Assembly: GCA_963813355.1 (NCBI GenBank)
Contig: CAWEYS010000022.1
Span: 186,001-250,000 of the forward strand
DNA from: DATAGF01 sp963813355
Lineage (GTDB): Bacteria; Actinomycetota; Thermoleophilia; Miltoncostaeales; Miltoncostaeaceae
Direction of reading: 5' to 3'
Length of the DNA: 64,000 nucleotides
Of this stretch, positions 55,406-64,000 are shown in pieces. Below the pieces are notes generated by a model that saw only the letters and a program-made list of their open reading frames with translations, had not been told where the DNA came from and did no database searches. The translations under genes were made by a program, and so were the position numbers. Position 1 is the first letter of the stretch, and each line of letters starts with the position of its first letter.

Positions 55406-58378
55406 CTACGGTCCGTCGAGTCGGCCGAACGCCACGTGCCGGCGGGCGAGGGCGGGGAGCGCGTCCTCCGGCGCGCACGCGTCGCAGCCGAACGTCCGGA
55501 GCGTCGCGTCGCCCCCCACGGCGAGGATCCGGGTCCCCCCGAAGCCGGTCGCGACCTGCTTCACGGGCCCCGGGCCGCCGTCGTACTCGCCGAGCAGGGC
55601 CGACGTGGCCCGGTCCCAGACGCGGACCATCCCGTCGTCGTGGCCGGTCACGACCAGGCGGTCGTCGGGGCTGAAGGCGGCGGTCGACGTCCTGACGCGC
55701 CCGGCCCCGAGCTCGGTGAGCAGCGCCCCGGAGGCCGCGTCCCAGATCTGCGCCGCGCCGCCGCCGGCCGTGAGGAGCTCGCGGCCGTCGCCGCTGAAGG
55801 CGGCGGCGTCGAGCGCGCCGGGGGCCTCGCCGCTCAGGACGGTGGCGTCGCCGGTCGCGACGTTGACGATCGAGGGGCGCGCGTCCGGGAAGCCGTAGTC
55901 GAGGCGGAAGACCCGCGTCCCCGCCCGGTCGATCGCGAACGCGGGCAGCGAGGTCGGCTCCGGGGGCGGGACCTGCCCCAGCAGCGCGCCCGTGGCGGCG
56001 TCGTACACCATGATGGGCCCGGCGCTCTCCGAGAGCGCCAGCCGCCGCCCGTCGGCGCTGAAGGCCATGTCCTGCAGGACCCCGAGCGGGGCCGAGCGCG
56101 GGATGCTCACGACGGTCGCGCCCGTCTCGGCGTCGAGGAGATCGACGGCTCCCGTGAAGCGGCGGGCCGCGACGCGCCGCCCCTCGGGGTCGATGCGGAC
56201 GGCCGCGAACACCCCGCCGGAGCCGAGCGGGCGCGTCTCCCCGCCGTCGGGCGGCACCCGCTCGACCCCGTGCGCGACCGTGGCGAAGACGGCCCCGCCG
56301 TCCGAGACGTCCGCGTCGACGCCGGTCTGGCTCGACGCCTCGCGCGTCGCGGCGCCCGAGGCGTCGACGGCCCAGATCTCCGCGCTCAGCTCGTTCGAGT
56401 TGGAGGTCGCGAGCCTCCGGCCGTCGTCGGCGAGGGCCAGCCGCGCCGTCTCGCCCGGGTCGCCGATGGTCCGCTCGTCCGCCTCGGCCGGCCGCCAGAC
56501 GCGGGCCGTCCCCTCGTCGCCCGTCGTGAGGACGCCGGACGGGCGGCCGAGGGGCGGCACCCGCACGCCGAGCCCGTGGCCCAGCAGCACGGCCGCCTGG
56601 CGCCCGCGCTCCACGTCCCAGACCCGCGCGGACCCGTCGAGGCCGCCGGTCACCAGCGTCCGGGCGTCGAGGAACTCGCCCTGGCTCACGCCCCCCTCGT
56701 GCCCCTCCAGCGAGGCCACCCGCCGGCCCGAGGGCACGGCCCAGACCGAGAGCGCGCCGCCCGCGGCCCCCGTGGCGAGCAGGCGGCCGTCGGGGCTGAA
56801 GGAGACGAACTCCACGTGGGCGCCCTCGCCGGCGCGAAGCAGCCGCTCCTGCGCGCCGGTCGCCGCGCTCCAGAGCCGCGCCGTGCCGTCCTGGGAGGCG
56901 GTCGCCACCCACTCCCCGGCGGGGTCGATCGCCACGTCGTCGACCGACGCCCCGTGCCCCCGGAGCACGTGGAGGAGCGCCCCCGTGCGGCCGTCCCAGA
57001 TCCGGGCCAGGCCGCTGGCGTAGGGCACCGCGAGGAGCGCGCCGTCGGCGCTGAACACCGGCCGCTGGGCCACGTCGCCGGCGCCGAGGTCGGCGATCGG
57101 GAGGGACCCTCCCGCCTTCCAGAGACCGGCCGATGAGCGCGTGGTCGCGAGGTCGTTGCTGACGGCGGCCACCCGCGACCCGTCGGGCGCGATCACCCCC
57201 GCCGACACGTCCCCGTCGGGCCGGACGTCGTAGCGCGCGAGGGGCGCCCCGTCGGAGACGCGGAGGACCTGGAAGTCCGGCCCCTGGCCGACGGCCACCT
57301 CGTCGCCCCGGCCGGCGACGACGACCGACTGGAGCCCCTGCGCCCCCTGCCACGACCAGCGGGTCGCGCCGTCGGCGACGGCGAACGCGCGGACCAGCCC
57401 GTCCCTCCGGGCCGCGACGACGGTGCGGCCGTCCGGGGTGATGCCCGCGGAGTCGACCTCATCGCCGGCCGAGCCGAAGCGGGCGATGACCGGGGACGCC
57501 GCGATCGCCCGGCGCAGGGCGATCTCCGCCTGGGCCGTGTCCTTCACCTCGACCCCTTCGGCGGCGAGCCGCACCGCGGCCTCCGGGTCGTTCGCGCGCC
57601 GGGTCTCCGCGGTCGCGGCCAGCTCGCGCGACCGGGCCGTCTGCTCGCGGTCCACCGCCGTGTTCCGCTGGATCAGCGCGACCACCCCGAGGACGATCGC
57701 GATCACCGCCGCGGCCGAGACGGCGCCGATCAGCAGCCGCTGGCGGCGGGTCGCGTCGGAGCGGCTCGCCTGGATGAAGGCGATCTGATCGGGGGTCGGG
57801 CGCGGCTCGCGTCGCTCCGAGCGCGTCCCGAGCCAGTCCTCGGCGGCGGCCAGCTCCTTGCCGCGCAGCAGGAAGCCGCGATCGCGATCGGACGCCACCC
57901 ACCGCTGCGACTCCTCGAGGTAGCGCGCGTGGGCCCGCACATACGGCAGGTCCGTGTCGATCGCCTCGACGACCTTCGCGACCGCCGCCGACCAGTCCCC
58001 GCCCGCGGGCAGCTCGATCCACTGGCGCGCCGACAGGCCGTCCGGCACCCAGTCGACCGGCTCGGCGAGGAGCGGGACGATGCGCTTGCCGGCCGCGTCG
58101 GCGTGCTCCAGCTCCTGGCGGCAGTTCTCCGAGGCGGTCCACGACGGGGTGACGAGCGCGATCACCGCGTCCGAGACCTCGATCGCGCGCGCCAGCTCGT
58201 CGCGCCAGCGCGAGGCGGCGGGGATGTCGGCCCGGTCGACCCAGACGTCCTTTCCCGCGGCGGCGAGGAGATCGACGAGGCGGGCCGCGGCCTCGGAGTC
58301 GCGCCGGGAGTAGGACAGGAACGCGTCGGGCCGGCGGGCCGCCGGATCGATGCCGGAGAGGCCCTCGGTCGGCTGCAC
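55406..58378 (-). CDS. TIR-transmembrane-WD40 protein
   Basis: 990 residues from GTG with GAGGAAGG 4 nt upstream. TIR domain at about 18-150 (DAFLSYSRRDSEAAARLVDL, DRADIPAASRWRDELARAI). The helix SWTASENCRQELEHA holds the Glu that is catalytic in NAD-cleaving TIRs. A conserved linker follows (RDRGFLLRGKELAAAEDWL), then one TM helix at about 213-238 (LLIGAVSAAAVIAIVLGVVAL). The C-terminus, about 300-985, is WD40-type beta-propeller (VFSADGALLAVPYASGLARIW, WVATASQDGTARLW, RLVVTGHDDGMVRVW). NADase or nucleotide-signal activity at the membrane is inferred. Divergent from the SLOG-like gene. Confidence 0.88.
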   Translation of the reverse strand: MQPTEGLSGIDPAARRPDAFLSYSRRDSEAAARLVDLLAAAGKDVWVDRADIPAASRWRDELARAIEVSDAVIALVTPSWTASENCRQELEHADAAGKRIVPLLAEPVDWVPDGLSARQWIELPAGGDWSAAVAKVVEAIDTDLPYVRAHARYLEESQRWVASDRDRGFLLRGKELAAAEDWLGTRSERREPRPTPDQIAFIQASRSDATRRQRLLIGAVSAAAVIAIVLGVVALIQRNTAVDREQTARSRELAATAETRRANDPEAAVRLAAEGVEVKDTAQAEIALRRAIAASPVIARFGSAGDEVDSAGITPDGRTVVAARRDGLVRAFAVADGATRWSWQGAQGLQSVVVAGRGDEVAVGQGPDFQVLRVSDGAPLARYDVRPDGDVSAGVIAPDGSRVAAVSNDLATTRSSAGLWKAGGSLPIADLGAGDVAQRPVFSADGALLAVPYASGLARIWDGRTGALLHVLRGHGASVDDVAIDPAGEWVATASQDGTARLWSAATGAQERLLRAGEGAHVEFVSFSPDGRLLATGAAGGALSVWAVPSGRRVASLEGHEGGVSQGEFLDARTLVTGGLDGSARVWDVERGRQAAVLLGHGLGVRVPPLGRPSGVLTTGDEGTARVWRPAEADERTIGDPGETARLALADDGRRLATSNSNELSAEIWAVDASGAATREASSQTGVDADVSDGGAVFATVAHGVERVPPDGGETRPLGSGGVFAAVRIDPEGRRVAARRFTGAVDLLDAETGATVVSIPRSAPLGVLQDMAFSADGRRLALSESAGPIMVYDAATGALLGQVPPPEPTSLPAFAIDRAGTRVFRLDYGFPDARPSIVNVATGDATVLSGEAPGALDAAAFSGDGRELLTAGGGAAQIWDAASGALLTELGAGRVRTSTAAFSPDDRLVVTGHDDGMVRVWDRATSALLGEYDGGPGPVKQVATGFGGTRILAVGGDATLRTFGCDACAPEDALPALARRHVAFGRLDGP

Positions 58379-58500
58379 GCCCTTCCTCTATTCCGGATAC
58401 GGGCGGTGGGTCAAGGGGCCGCGGCTCCCCCATCCCGGGCGTTGACAGCCCGGGCCGGCAGACGTGAAGCTCGCCGGGGCCGCGACGGGGGGTCGATCCA

Positions 58501-60411
58501 GTGATCTACGCGTACACGGGGCGGCGGTCCCCATCCCTTCCGGCGGACGGGCTCCGCCGCATCGCCGAGCGCCTGCGGCGCCTCCTCGCCCAGTCCGAGC
58601 CCGAGGCCGTCGTCGGATCGGCGGCGTGTGGGGCCGACCTGCTGGTGCTGGAGGCCGCCCTCGCGCTCCACGCCCAGCGCGGCCACCCCCGGGTCGAGGT
58701 CGTCCTCCCCACCGGCGCCGACGTCTTCCGCGAGGACTCGGTCGAGCCGGGCTGGCGGGCGCGGTTCGACGCGGTGCTCGCGCGCGTGCGGCAGGTCGGG
58801 GCCGTTCACGAGCTGGGAATGGCGCCCGGGACCGAGGCGTACGAGCGCGCCAACCACGAGATCATCGGCCACGCCGAGCGGCTCGCGGCAGAGCTCGGGG
58901 GCCGCTTCCTCGTGCTCGCCGTGTCCGAGCCCGGGCAGGGCGCGGCCGTCGAGCAGCTGGTGGGGGCCGCCGCGGTCCGGGGCGCCCGGGCGCTGCGCAT
59001 CGACCCGCGCGACACCTCCGCGAACCCGACCTGCTTCGTCGTCATGCCCTACGGGCGCAAGCGCGACCCGGCGAGCGGTGCGGAGATCGACTGCGAGCGC
59101 ACCTACGGCCGCCTGATCGTCCCGGCCCTCGAGCACGCCCAGCTGAGCTACCGGCGCGCCGACGAGACGGTCAACCCCGGCACCGTCCTGCAGCCGATGA
59201 TCGACGACCTCGCGCACGCCGACCTGGTGATCGCGGACCTCGCGACGAGCAACTTCAACGTCGGCTGGGAGCTCGGGCTGCGGCACCTGTTCCGCGCCGA
59301 GCGCACGCTCCTGATCAAGCCGGCGGGCGGGCACCCGACGCCGTTCGACGTGCAGAGCCTGCGCTCCGTGAGGTACGACGCGGCGGCTCTCGGCGACGAC
59401 GCCGTGCTCGAGGCCTGGGAGCGGCTGGAGCCGTACCTGGCCGTCGGCGAGGCCGGGGGGTGGTCGAGCGGGAGCCGCACCGACAGCCCGGTGGCCGCGA
59501 CGATGCGGCTCACCTACGCCAGGGTCGAGCCCCCGGACGGCGACCGCGCCGCCGATCCGGTCGAGGCCCGGGTGGCCGATCTGGTCGCCCGCTTGGCGCG
59601 GGCGCGCGAGCTCGCCGATCCCGAGGGCGTGGAGGCCGTCATCGCGGATGCCGCCTCCCTGCCGCGTGAGCGCCGCCTGCGCCTCCTGGAGAACGCCGGC
59701 ACCCTCCTGGTCCGTCTCGGCAGGTTCCGCCAGGCCCGTGAGCCCCTCGCCCAGGTCGTCGAGGCGGATCCCGAGGTCGCGGCGCCGTCGGCGCACCTGT
59801 TCTATGCCCAGTCGCTCTACCGCCCCCGAGACGCGACCCCGGACGAGCTGCTCGTCGCGGCGCGGGTCCTCGACGCCGTCGTCGCGCGCGGCCGCGTGCC
59901 CGAGGCCCACGCGCTGCTCGGCGCGATCGCCAAGCGGCGCGCCCTGCTGGTCCCCGAGCCCGCCCGCGAGGCCGAGCTCACGCGCGCCTTCGAGGACTAC
60001 TCCGCGGAGCTCAAGCTCGATCTCAACGGCTTCTACCCCGCGGTGAACCTGGTGACGCTCGGCGTCGTCCTCGACAGGGCCTACGGGGACGCGGAACGCC
60101 GCGCGCGCGCCGCGCGGGTGATCCCGCTGGCGGTCGTCGCGGCCGAGACGGCGCTCGAGCGCGACCCCGCAGACTTCTGGGCCGCGGTGAGCCTGGCCGA
60201 GCTCGCGCTGATGTCGGCCATCCTCTCGCCCTCGGCCGAGGCCGAGGCCTCCGCCGAGGCCGCCTACGCGCGCGCCGCCGCGCTGCGCCCGATGCCCGGG
60301 GAGCGCAGCAGCGCCGAGGAGCAGCTCGCCCGGCTCGTCCAGCTCGGGCTGCCCGAGGGCCCGATCGGCCGCGCCCGCGCCGCCCTGCTCGGCGGGGCCC
60401 CCGGGCACTGA
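58501..60411 (+). CDS. SLOG-like / nucleotide-transferase-like / TPR (DUF4071-type) protein
   Basis: 636 residues from GTG 58501. About 1-165 is Rossmann-like and resembles SLOG/LOG nucleotide-processing domains (IYAYTGRRSP, VVGSAACGADLLVLEAALAL, VEVVLPTGADVF). About 178-300 reads CFVVMPYGRKRDPASG, YGRLIVPALEHAQLSYRRAD and HADLVIADLATSNFNVGWEL, the deoxyribosyltransferase/TIR-like domain that precedes TRAF-binding-type TPRs. About 370-630 is helical TPR (LLENAGTLLVRLGRFRQARE). Family knowledge links SLOG domains to nucleotide signals in conflict systems; the role here is inference. The patatin start is 17 bp downstream. Confidence 0.75.
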   Translation: MIYAYTGRRSPSLPADGLRRIAERLRRLLAQSEPEAVVGSAACGADLLVLEAALALHAQRGHPRVEVVLPTGADVFREDSVEPGWRARFDAVLARVRQVGAVHELGMAPGTEAYERANHEIIGHAERLAAELGGRFLVLAVSEPGQGAAVEQLVGAAAVRGARALRIDPRDTSANPTCFVVMPYGRKRDPASGAEIDCERTYGRLIVPALEHAQLSYRRADETVNPGTVLQPMIDDLAHADLVIADLATSNFNVGWELGLRHLFRAERTLLIKPAGGHPTPFDVQSLRSVRYDAAALGDDAVLEAWERLEPYLAVGEAGGWSSGSRTDSPVAATMRLTYARVEPPDGDRAADPVEARVADLVARLARARELADPEGVEAVIADAASLPRERRLRLLENAGTLLVRLGRFRQAREPLAQVVEADPEVAAPSAHLFYAQSLYRPRDATPDELLVAARVLDAVVARGRVPEAHALLGAIAKRRALLVPEPAREAELTRAFEDYSAELKLDLNGFYPAVNLVTLGVVLDRAYGDAERRARAARVIPLAVVAAETALERDPADFWAAVSLAELALMSAILSPSAEAEASAEAAYARAAALRPMPGERSSAEEQLARLVQLGLPEGPIGRARAALLGGAPGH

Positions 60412-60428
60412 CGACGAGGAGGAGCGGG

Positions 60429-61553
60429 GTGCACCTCACCGAGCGCATCGACGAGCACCGGCCCAAGCGGTTGCTGGCGCTGGACGGGGGCGGGATCCGC
60501 GGGGCCCTCACCATCGAGGTGCTCGCCGGGATCGAGGAACTGCTGCGGGCCGAGCTCGGCGCGGGGGACGACTTCGTCCTGGCCGACTACTTCGACTACG
60601 TCGGCGGCACGAGCACCGGGGCGATCATCGCCGCCTGCATCGCCTGGGGCATGCCCGTCGCCACCGTCCGCGCCTTCTACCGCGAGAACGCCGAGGAGAT
60701 GTTCGAGCGCTCGCGCCTGATACGGCGCTGGCGCCACAAGTACGAGGACCAGGCGCTCTCGCGCCGTCTGGAGCGGGAGTTCGAGGGCGCCACCCTGGGG
60801 AGCGAGCGGCTGCGGACGCTGCTCATGATGGTGATGCGCAACGCCACGACCGACTCCCCGTGGACGATCTCCAACAACCCGCGGGCGAAGTACAACGAGC
60901 CCGGCCGCCCCGACTGCAACCTCTCCCTGCCGCTCTGGCAGCTCGTGCGGGCGAGCACCGCCGCGCCGGTCTACTTCCCGCCCGAGGTCGTGGACACGGG
61001 CCGGCACGAGTTCATCTTCGTGGACGGCGGCGTGACGCCCTACAACAACCCCGCGTTCCAGCTCTTCCTGATGGCGACCCTGGAGCCGTACCGCCTGGAG
61101 TGGCCGGCCGGCGAGGACCGCATGCTCCTGGTCTCGGTGGGCACCGGGGTGAGCCCGCGGGCGGACGCCCACCTGCAGGTCGACGACATGAACATCCTCT
61201 ACAACGCGAGCTCGGTCCCGGGCGCGCTCATGTTCGCCTCGCTCACCGAGCAGGACCTCCTCTGCCGGGCCTTCGGCCGCTGCCGGGCGGGCGGCCACAT
61301 CGACAACGAGATCGGCGATCTCCGCAACGTCGCCGGCCCGGTCGAGCCGCGGCTGTTCACCTACATGCGCTACAACGCCGAGCTCACCGAGGACGGCCTC
61401 GAGGGCCTCGGGCTGGGCGACATCGACCCGGCCGCGGTCCGGAGCCTCGACTCCATCGACCACGTCAACGACCTCCTGCGCATCGGGCGGGCGGTGGCCG
61501 AGCGCCGCGTCGCCCTCGACCACTTCGAGGGGTTCCTCAGCGCAGCACCGTGA
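60429..61553 (+). CDS. Patatin-like phospholipase
   Basis: 374 residues. GAGGAGG lies close upstream of the GTG. Oxyanion loop LDGGGIRGALT at about 18-27, nucleophile Ser in GGTSTGAII near 59-64, and catalytic Asp in FVDGGVTPYNNPA near 199. This is the complete Ser-Asp dyad of patatins such as CapV, which degrade membrane lipids when triggered. Directly follows the SLOG-like gene, likely as its effector. The 3' end overlaps the M23 gene by 17 bp on the other strand. Confidence 0.88.
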   Translation: MHLTERIDEHRPKRLLALDGGGIRGALTIEVLAGIEELLRAELGAGDDFVLADYFDYVGGTSTGAIIAACIAWGMPVATVRAFYRENAEEMFERSRLIRRWRHKYEDQALSRRLEREFEGATLGSERLRTLLMMVMRNATTDSPWTISNNPRAKYNEPGRPDCNLSLPLWQLVRASTAAPVYFPPEVVDTGRHEFIFVDGGVTPYNNPAFQLFLMATLEPYRLEWPAGEDRMLLVSVGTGVSPRADAHLQVDDMNILYNASSVPGALMFASLTEQDLLCRAFGRCRAGGHIDNEIGDLRNVAGPVEPRLFTYMRYNAELTEDGLEGLGLGDIDPAAVRSLDSIDHVNDLLRIGRAVAERRVALDHFEGFLSAAP

Positions 61554-62253
61554 CCGGGTCGATCATGTTCTCGAGCCGGTAGCCGCCCCCGAGCGACTTC
61601 CAGAGCTCGATGTGGACGTGCGGGGGCCCGCTCCTCCATGGGACGACGGTCGCGATGAGCTGGCCCGCGTCCACCCGCTGGCCGACGTCCACGCGCGGGT
61701 GCACGTGCCGCATGACCCAGACCCGTCCCGCGGCGTTCTCGATCTTCACCGTGCCGCCGAAGACCTGCCCCACGCTCGTCTTGCTCCGCCTGGCCTCGAC
61801 GACCCTCCCCCGCTCGGGCGCGCGCACCGGGCTTCCCCCGGGCGCGAACCAGTCCTTGGCCGCGTGGTAGCTGCGGCCGTTGGCCGCCGGAGCGCCCTCG
61901 GGGTCCTCGACGCGAAACTCGGAACCGTGGCCCATGCTCACCGCCAGGGGCGGCACCACGCCGCCCCGACCGGTCGGAAAGGTCCCGACCCGCTCGGCGG
62001 CGCGCCGGGCGAAGTCGGCGGGCTGGGCCTTCAGCTTCAGCAGCCAGGCACGGCCCTGCAGCCCCAGGCGGTTGTTGACGTGACCGCGAGGGAAGCCGAA
62101 GCGCCACTTCCACAGCTCGACGGCGGCCGCGGTCATGGGGCCGTAGATGCCGTCGACGTCGCGCCCCCGGAAGCCGAGCGCCCGCTGCACCTCGGTCACG
62201 TCGGGGCCCTCGAGCCACTGGGCCTCCGTGGGCTTCAGATCGAGCGATCTCAT
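61537..62253 (-). CDS. M23 peptidase with peptidoglycan-binding domain
   Basis: 238 residues. N-terminal PG-binding-1 module at about 12-60 (VTEVQRALGFRGRDVDGIYGPM, TAAAVELWKWRFGF) and a C-terminal M23/LytM fold. Zinc ligands are His-x3-Asp in YHAAKDW near 129 and His-x-His in PPHVHIELW near 211-216. No signal peptide is visible, which is unusual for a wall hydrolase; it may act after lysis or be exported otherwise. The ATG overlaps the stop of the truncated TIR gene (ATGA). Confidence 0.82.
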   Translation of the reverse strand: MRSLDLKPTEAQWLEGPDVTEVQRALGFRGRDVDGIYGPMTAAAVELWKWRFGFPRGHVNNRLGLQGRAWLLKLKAQPADFARRAAERVGTFPTGRGGVVPPLAVSMGHGSEFRVEDPEGAPAANGRSYHAAKDWFAPGGSPVRAPERGRVVEARRSKTSVGQVFGGTVKIENAAGRVWVMRHVHPRVDVGQRVDAGQLIATVVPWRSGPPHVHIELWKSLGGGYRLENMIDPVTVLR

Positions 62254-62417
62254 GCGACCCCCTTCCTGATCTGGGCCGCGTAGTCCTGCCCCGGGCGGAT
62301 GGTGTCCACGTCCATGAAGACGTGGTCGCGCCCGAAGCGGTCGGCCAGGCGGTCGTAGAGCCGCCCGGCGGACGCCGGCGCGTCGTCGCGGCGGTAGCAG
62401 ATGAAGACTCGTGGCAT
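62250..62417 (-). CDS. Truncated TIR-domain protein
   Basis: 55 residues from the ATG at 62417. PRVFICYRRDDAPASAGRLY and HVFMDVDTIRPGQDYAAQI match the first half of a TIR domain (strand A to helix B) closely. The half with the catalytic Glu is absent because an in-frame TGA follows. The TGA overlaps the M23 start, so this could be a remnant of a TIR-M23 fusion or a real small protein coupled to the peptidase. No single-base change nearby restores a longer TIR. Confidence 0.65.
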   Translation of the reverse strand: MPRVFICYRRDDAPASAGRLYDRLADRFGRDHVFMDVDTIRPGQDYAAQIRKGVA

Positions 62418-62493
62418 CCCCGGCCCCCGTGGGGTGAGATGCGACGCTCTCACAGGGACGCGCCCCCTGGGAAGAGGGGATCCGCGGCTCCCG

Positions 62494-63494
62494 CTACCCC
62501 CCGATGAGGCTCATCGGCCGGCCCGTGTAGGTCCACTCCGGGTCGGCCATCCCGTGGCCCGGCTCCTTGCGGGCCACGGCGCCGGCGGCGATGGCCGCCA
62601 GCTCGGCGTCGTCCGCGCCGGCGCGCAGCGGGCCGCGCAGATCGGTCTCCCACTCGGCGAAGAGGCAGGTGCGGAGCTGGCCGTCGGCCGTCAGCCGCAG
62701 GCGATCGCAGGAGGCGCAGAACGGCTCCGTGACCGAGGAGACGAACTGCAGCATCCCGGCGCCGTCGGCGAAGCGCCAGCTCGTCCCGGTGGCCGACGCG
62801 CGCTCGGGGGCCATCGGCAGGAGCGGCCAGCGGGCGCCGATCATCTCGCGCAGCTCCTCGCCCGAGAGGACGGCCTCGCGAGTCCACTCGCGCGGCGCGT
62901 CGAGCGGCATCACCTCGATGAAGCGCACGACGTAGGGCCGCCTCCGGGCGAGCTCGGCGAGCGGCAGGACGTCCGGCTCGCTGAGGCCCCGCAGCGCGAC
63001 CGCGTTGACCTTGATGGGCCGCAGCGACCGGTGGCGCTCGCAGGCGCGCCAGGCCGGCTCAGCACCCGGTCGAGGTCGCGGCGGCGGGTGATCATGGCGA
63101 AGCGCTCGGGGTCGAGCGAGTCGATGCTGACGTTGACCCGGTGCAGGCCGTTGCTCACCAGGTCGTCCACGACGCCGGCGAGGAGGACGCCGTTCGTGGT
63201 CATCGCCACCTCGCGGACCCCCGGCACCGCGGTGATCCGCCCGATCAGCCCCGGCAGGGCCGGGCGCACCAGCGGCTCGCCCCCGGTGACGCGGATCTCG
63301 CTGATGCCCATGCGAGCGAACAGCGACACCATCCGGACGAGCTCGTCGTCGGTGAGCAGCTCCTCGCGCGGCAGCCACTTCATGCCCTCGGCGGGCATGC
63401 AGTAGCGGCAGCGGAGGTTGCACCGGTCGGTGACCGAGAGTCGCAGCGACCGGTGCGTCCGTCCGAAGCCGTCGACGAGCGGCGGCGTTGTCAT
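62494..63494 (-). CDS. moaA: GTP 3',8-cyclase MoaA (frameshifted near 63045-63060)
   Basis: About 332 residues. Radical-SAM motif TDRCNLRCRYCMPAEG, the SAM-binding TGGEPLVRPAL, a second cluster FCASCDRLRLTADGQLRTC and the C-terminal GG. The reading RRDLDRVLS must join ACERHRSLRPIKVNAV; removing two bases (or adding one) in the GC run at about 63043-63060 yields a normal MoaA (RVLSGLAACERH). First step of molybdenum cofactor synthesis, in line with fdhD, mobA and moeA nearby. Confidence 0.92.
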
Positions 63495-63504
63495 GAGTAG
63501 AGGT

Positions 63505-64000
63505 TTATCGCGAAAGCGCCTCCTCCACCGCCCGGGCCGTCAGCACCCGGGACAGGTGGCGGCGGAAGTCGGCGCTCGCCCAGGTGTCGCTGGGCGGGTC
63601 GGTGCCCTCGTCGGCCCGCTCGGCGGCGGCCCCGATCGCGTCGCGCGGGGCGCCGGCGAGGGCGGCCTCGACGGCCGAGGCCCTCAGCGGCGTCTGGCCC
63701 ATGTTCGCGAGCGCGACGCGCGCGCCCTCGATGGAGCCGTTGCTGCGCCCCCACCAGGACGGCGACGCCCACCGTGGGCCAGTCGAGCGCCCGCTGGCGG
63801 AACTTGATGTAGCTCCAGCCGGCCTTGCCGACCTTCGGCACCCGCACCTCGGTGAGGATCTCGTCCTCGCCGAGCGCGGTGTCGAAGAACCCCTGGAAGA
63901 AGTCCGCCGCGTCGATCGTCCGCTCGCCGTTCGGCCCGCGCGCCACGATGACGGCGTCGAGCACCAGTGCAGACCGTCGGCTGGTCGGACGCCGGGTCGC
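63505..64000 (-). CDS. Molybdenum-hydroxylase FAD subunit (CoxM/CutM type), partial and frameshifted
   Basis: C-terminal part of an FAD_binding_5/CO_deh_flav_C protein, such as the CO or xanthine dehydrogenase medium subunit: DPASDQPTV, LDAVIVARGPNGERTIDA, FFQGFFDTALGEDEILTEVRVP, ANMGQTPLRASAVEAAL. Two breaks occur: one extra base near 63750 (VLVG-RSNGSIEGARVALANMG) and one near 63971. The N-terminus lies beyond the window. Fits the Moco theme of the region and is 11 bp upstream of moaA on the same strand. Confidence 0.8.
   Translation of the reverse strand, partial: RPGVRPADGLHWCSTPSSWRAGRTASGRSTRRTSSRGSSTPRSARTRSSPRCGCRRSARPAGATSSSASGRSTGPRWASPSWWGRSNGSIEGARVALANMGQTPLRASAVEAALAGAPRDAIGAAAERADEGTDPPSDTWASADFRRHLSRVLTARAVEEALSR

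Overview
The window is very GC-rich actinobacterial chromosome. The codon usage, the many GTG/TTG starts, the F420/deazaflavin-type enzymes and the make-up of the ribosomal/RNA-polymerase cluster suggest class Thermoleophilia (Solirubrobacterales-like). That placement is inference, because no 16S or database search was possible. No rRNA, CRISPR array, insertion sequence or prophage was seen.

Region 1 (1-31.5 kb, mostly minus strand) is the housekeeping core. Read in the direction of transcription it runs rpmG, tRNA-Trp, secE, nusG, rplK, rplA, L10 leader, rplJ, rplL, two tandem subtilases, rpoB, rpoC, then rpsL, rpsG, fusA, tuf, rpsJ. This is the classical rpl-rpo-str-S10 order, but accessory genes interrupt it in three places. 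Two subtilases and small unknown genes lie between rplL and rpoB. A Na+/H+ antiporter, a murein endopeptidase-like protein, an SGNH hydrolase and a membrane-anchored unknown lie between rpoC and rpsL. A D-lactate/2-hydroxyglutarate-type dehydrogenase, a deazaflavin-dependent reductase and a glucuronyl-epimerase-like protein lie between fusA and tuf.

Region 2 (31.5-40.4 kb) has a coupled monooxygenase-cupin-PPOX operon, an acyl-CoA-synthetase-like ligase with a small partner, a coupled hsp20-lon proteostasis pair, and an AAA-type ATPase behind a promoter that carries an inverted repeat. Region 3 (40.4-46.3 kb) is a formate dehydrogenase/molybdenum-cofactor module (fdhD, Cys-type formate dehydrogenase, mobA, moeA). 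moaA and part of a molybdenum-hydroxylase FAD subunit lie at the far right end (62.5-64 kb). Region 4 (46.4-55.3 kb) holds an ABM/CGNR pair with a palindromic operator, a secreted protein with a threefold repeat, OsmC, an MMPL exporter beside a NarL-type two-component system, and an AraC/glyoxalase pair.

Region 5 (55.4-62.4 kb) is the best candidate for an unusual system. A TIR-transmembrane-WD40 protein diverges from a protein combining a SLOG-like domain, a nucleotide-transferase/TIR-like domain and TPR helices (DUF4071 type). A patatin phospholipase follows directly, then, convergent, a peptidoglycan-binding M23 peptidase translationally coupled to a truncated TIR domain. This looks like a nucleotide-signal/abortive-infection type cluster, but its function is inference.

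Two general properties matter to a reader. First, at least twelve otherwise intact genes, including fusA, lon, rplJ and moaA, carry single-base frameshifts, nearly all explained by one extra base. These look like sequence errors rather than real pseudogenes, and coordinates of those genes span the break. Second, many single-gene units lack a Shine-Dalgarno sequence and instead have a [T/C]ANNNT box 6-8 nt before the start codon, the signature of leaderless transcripts. Two divergent gene pairs share back-to-back boxes of this kind.
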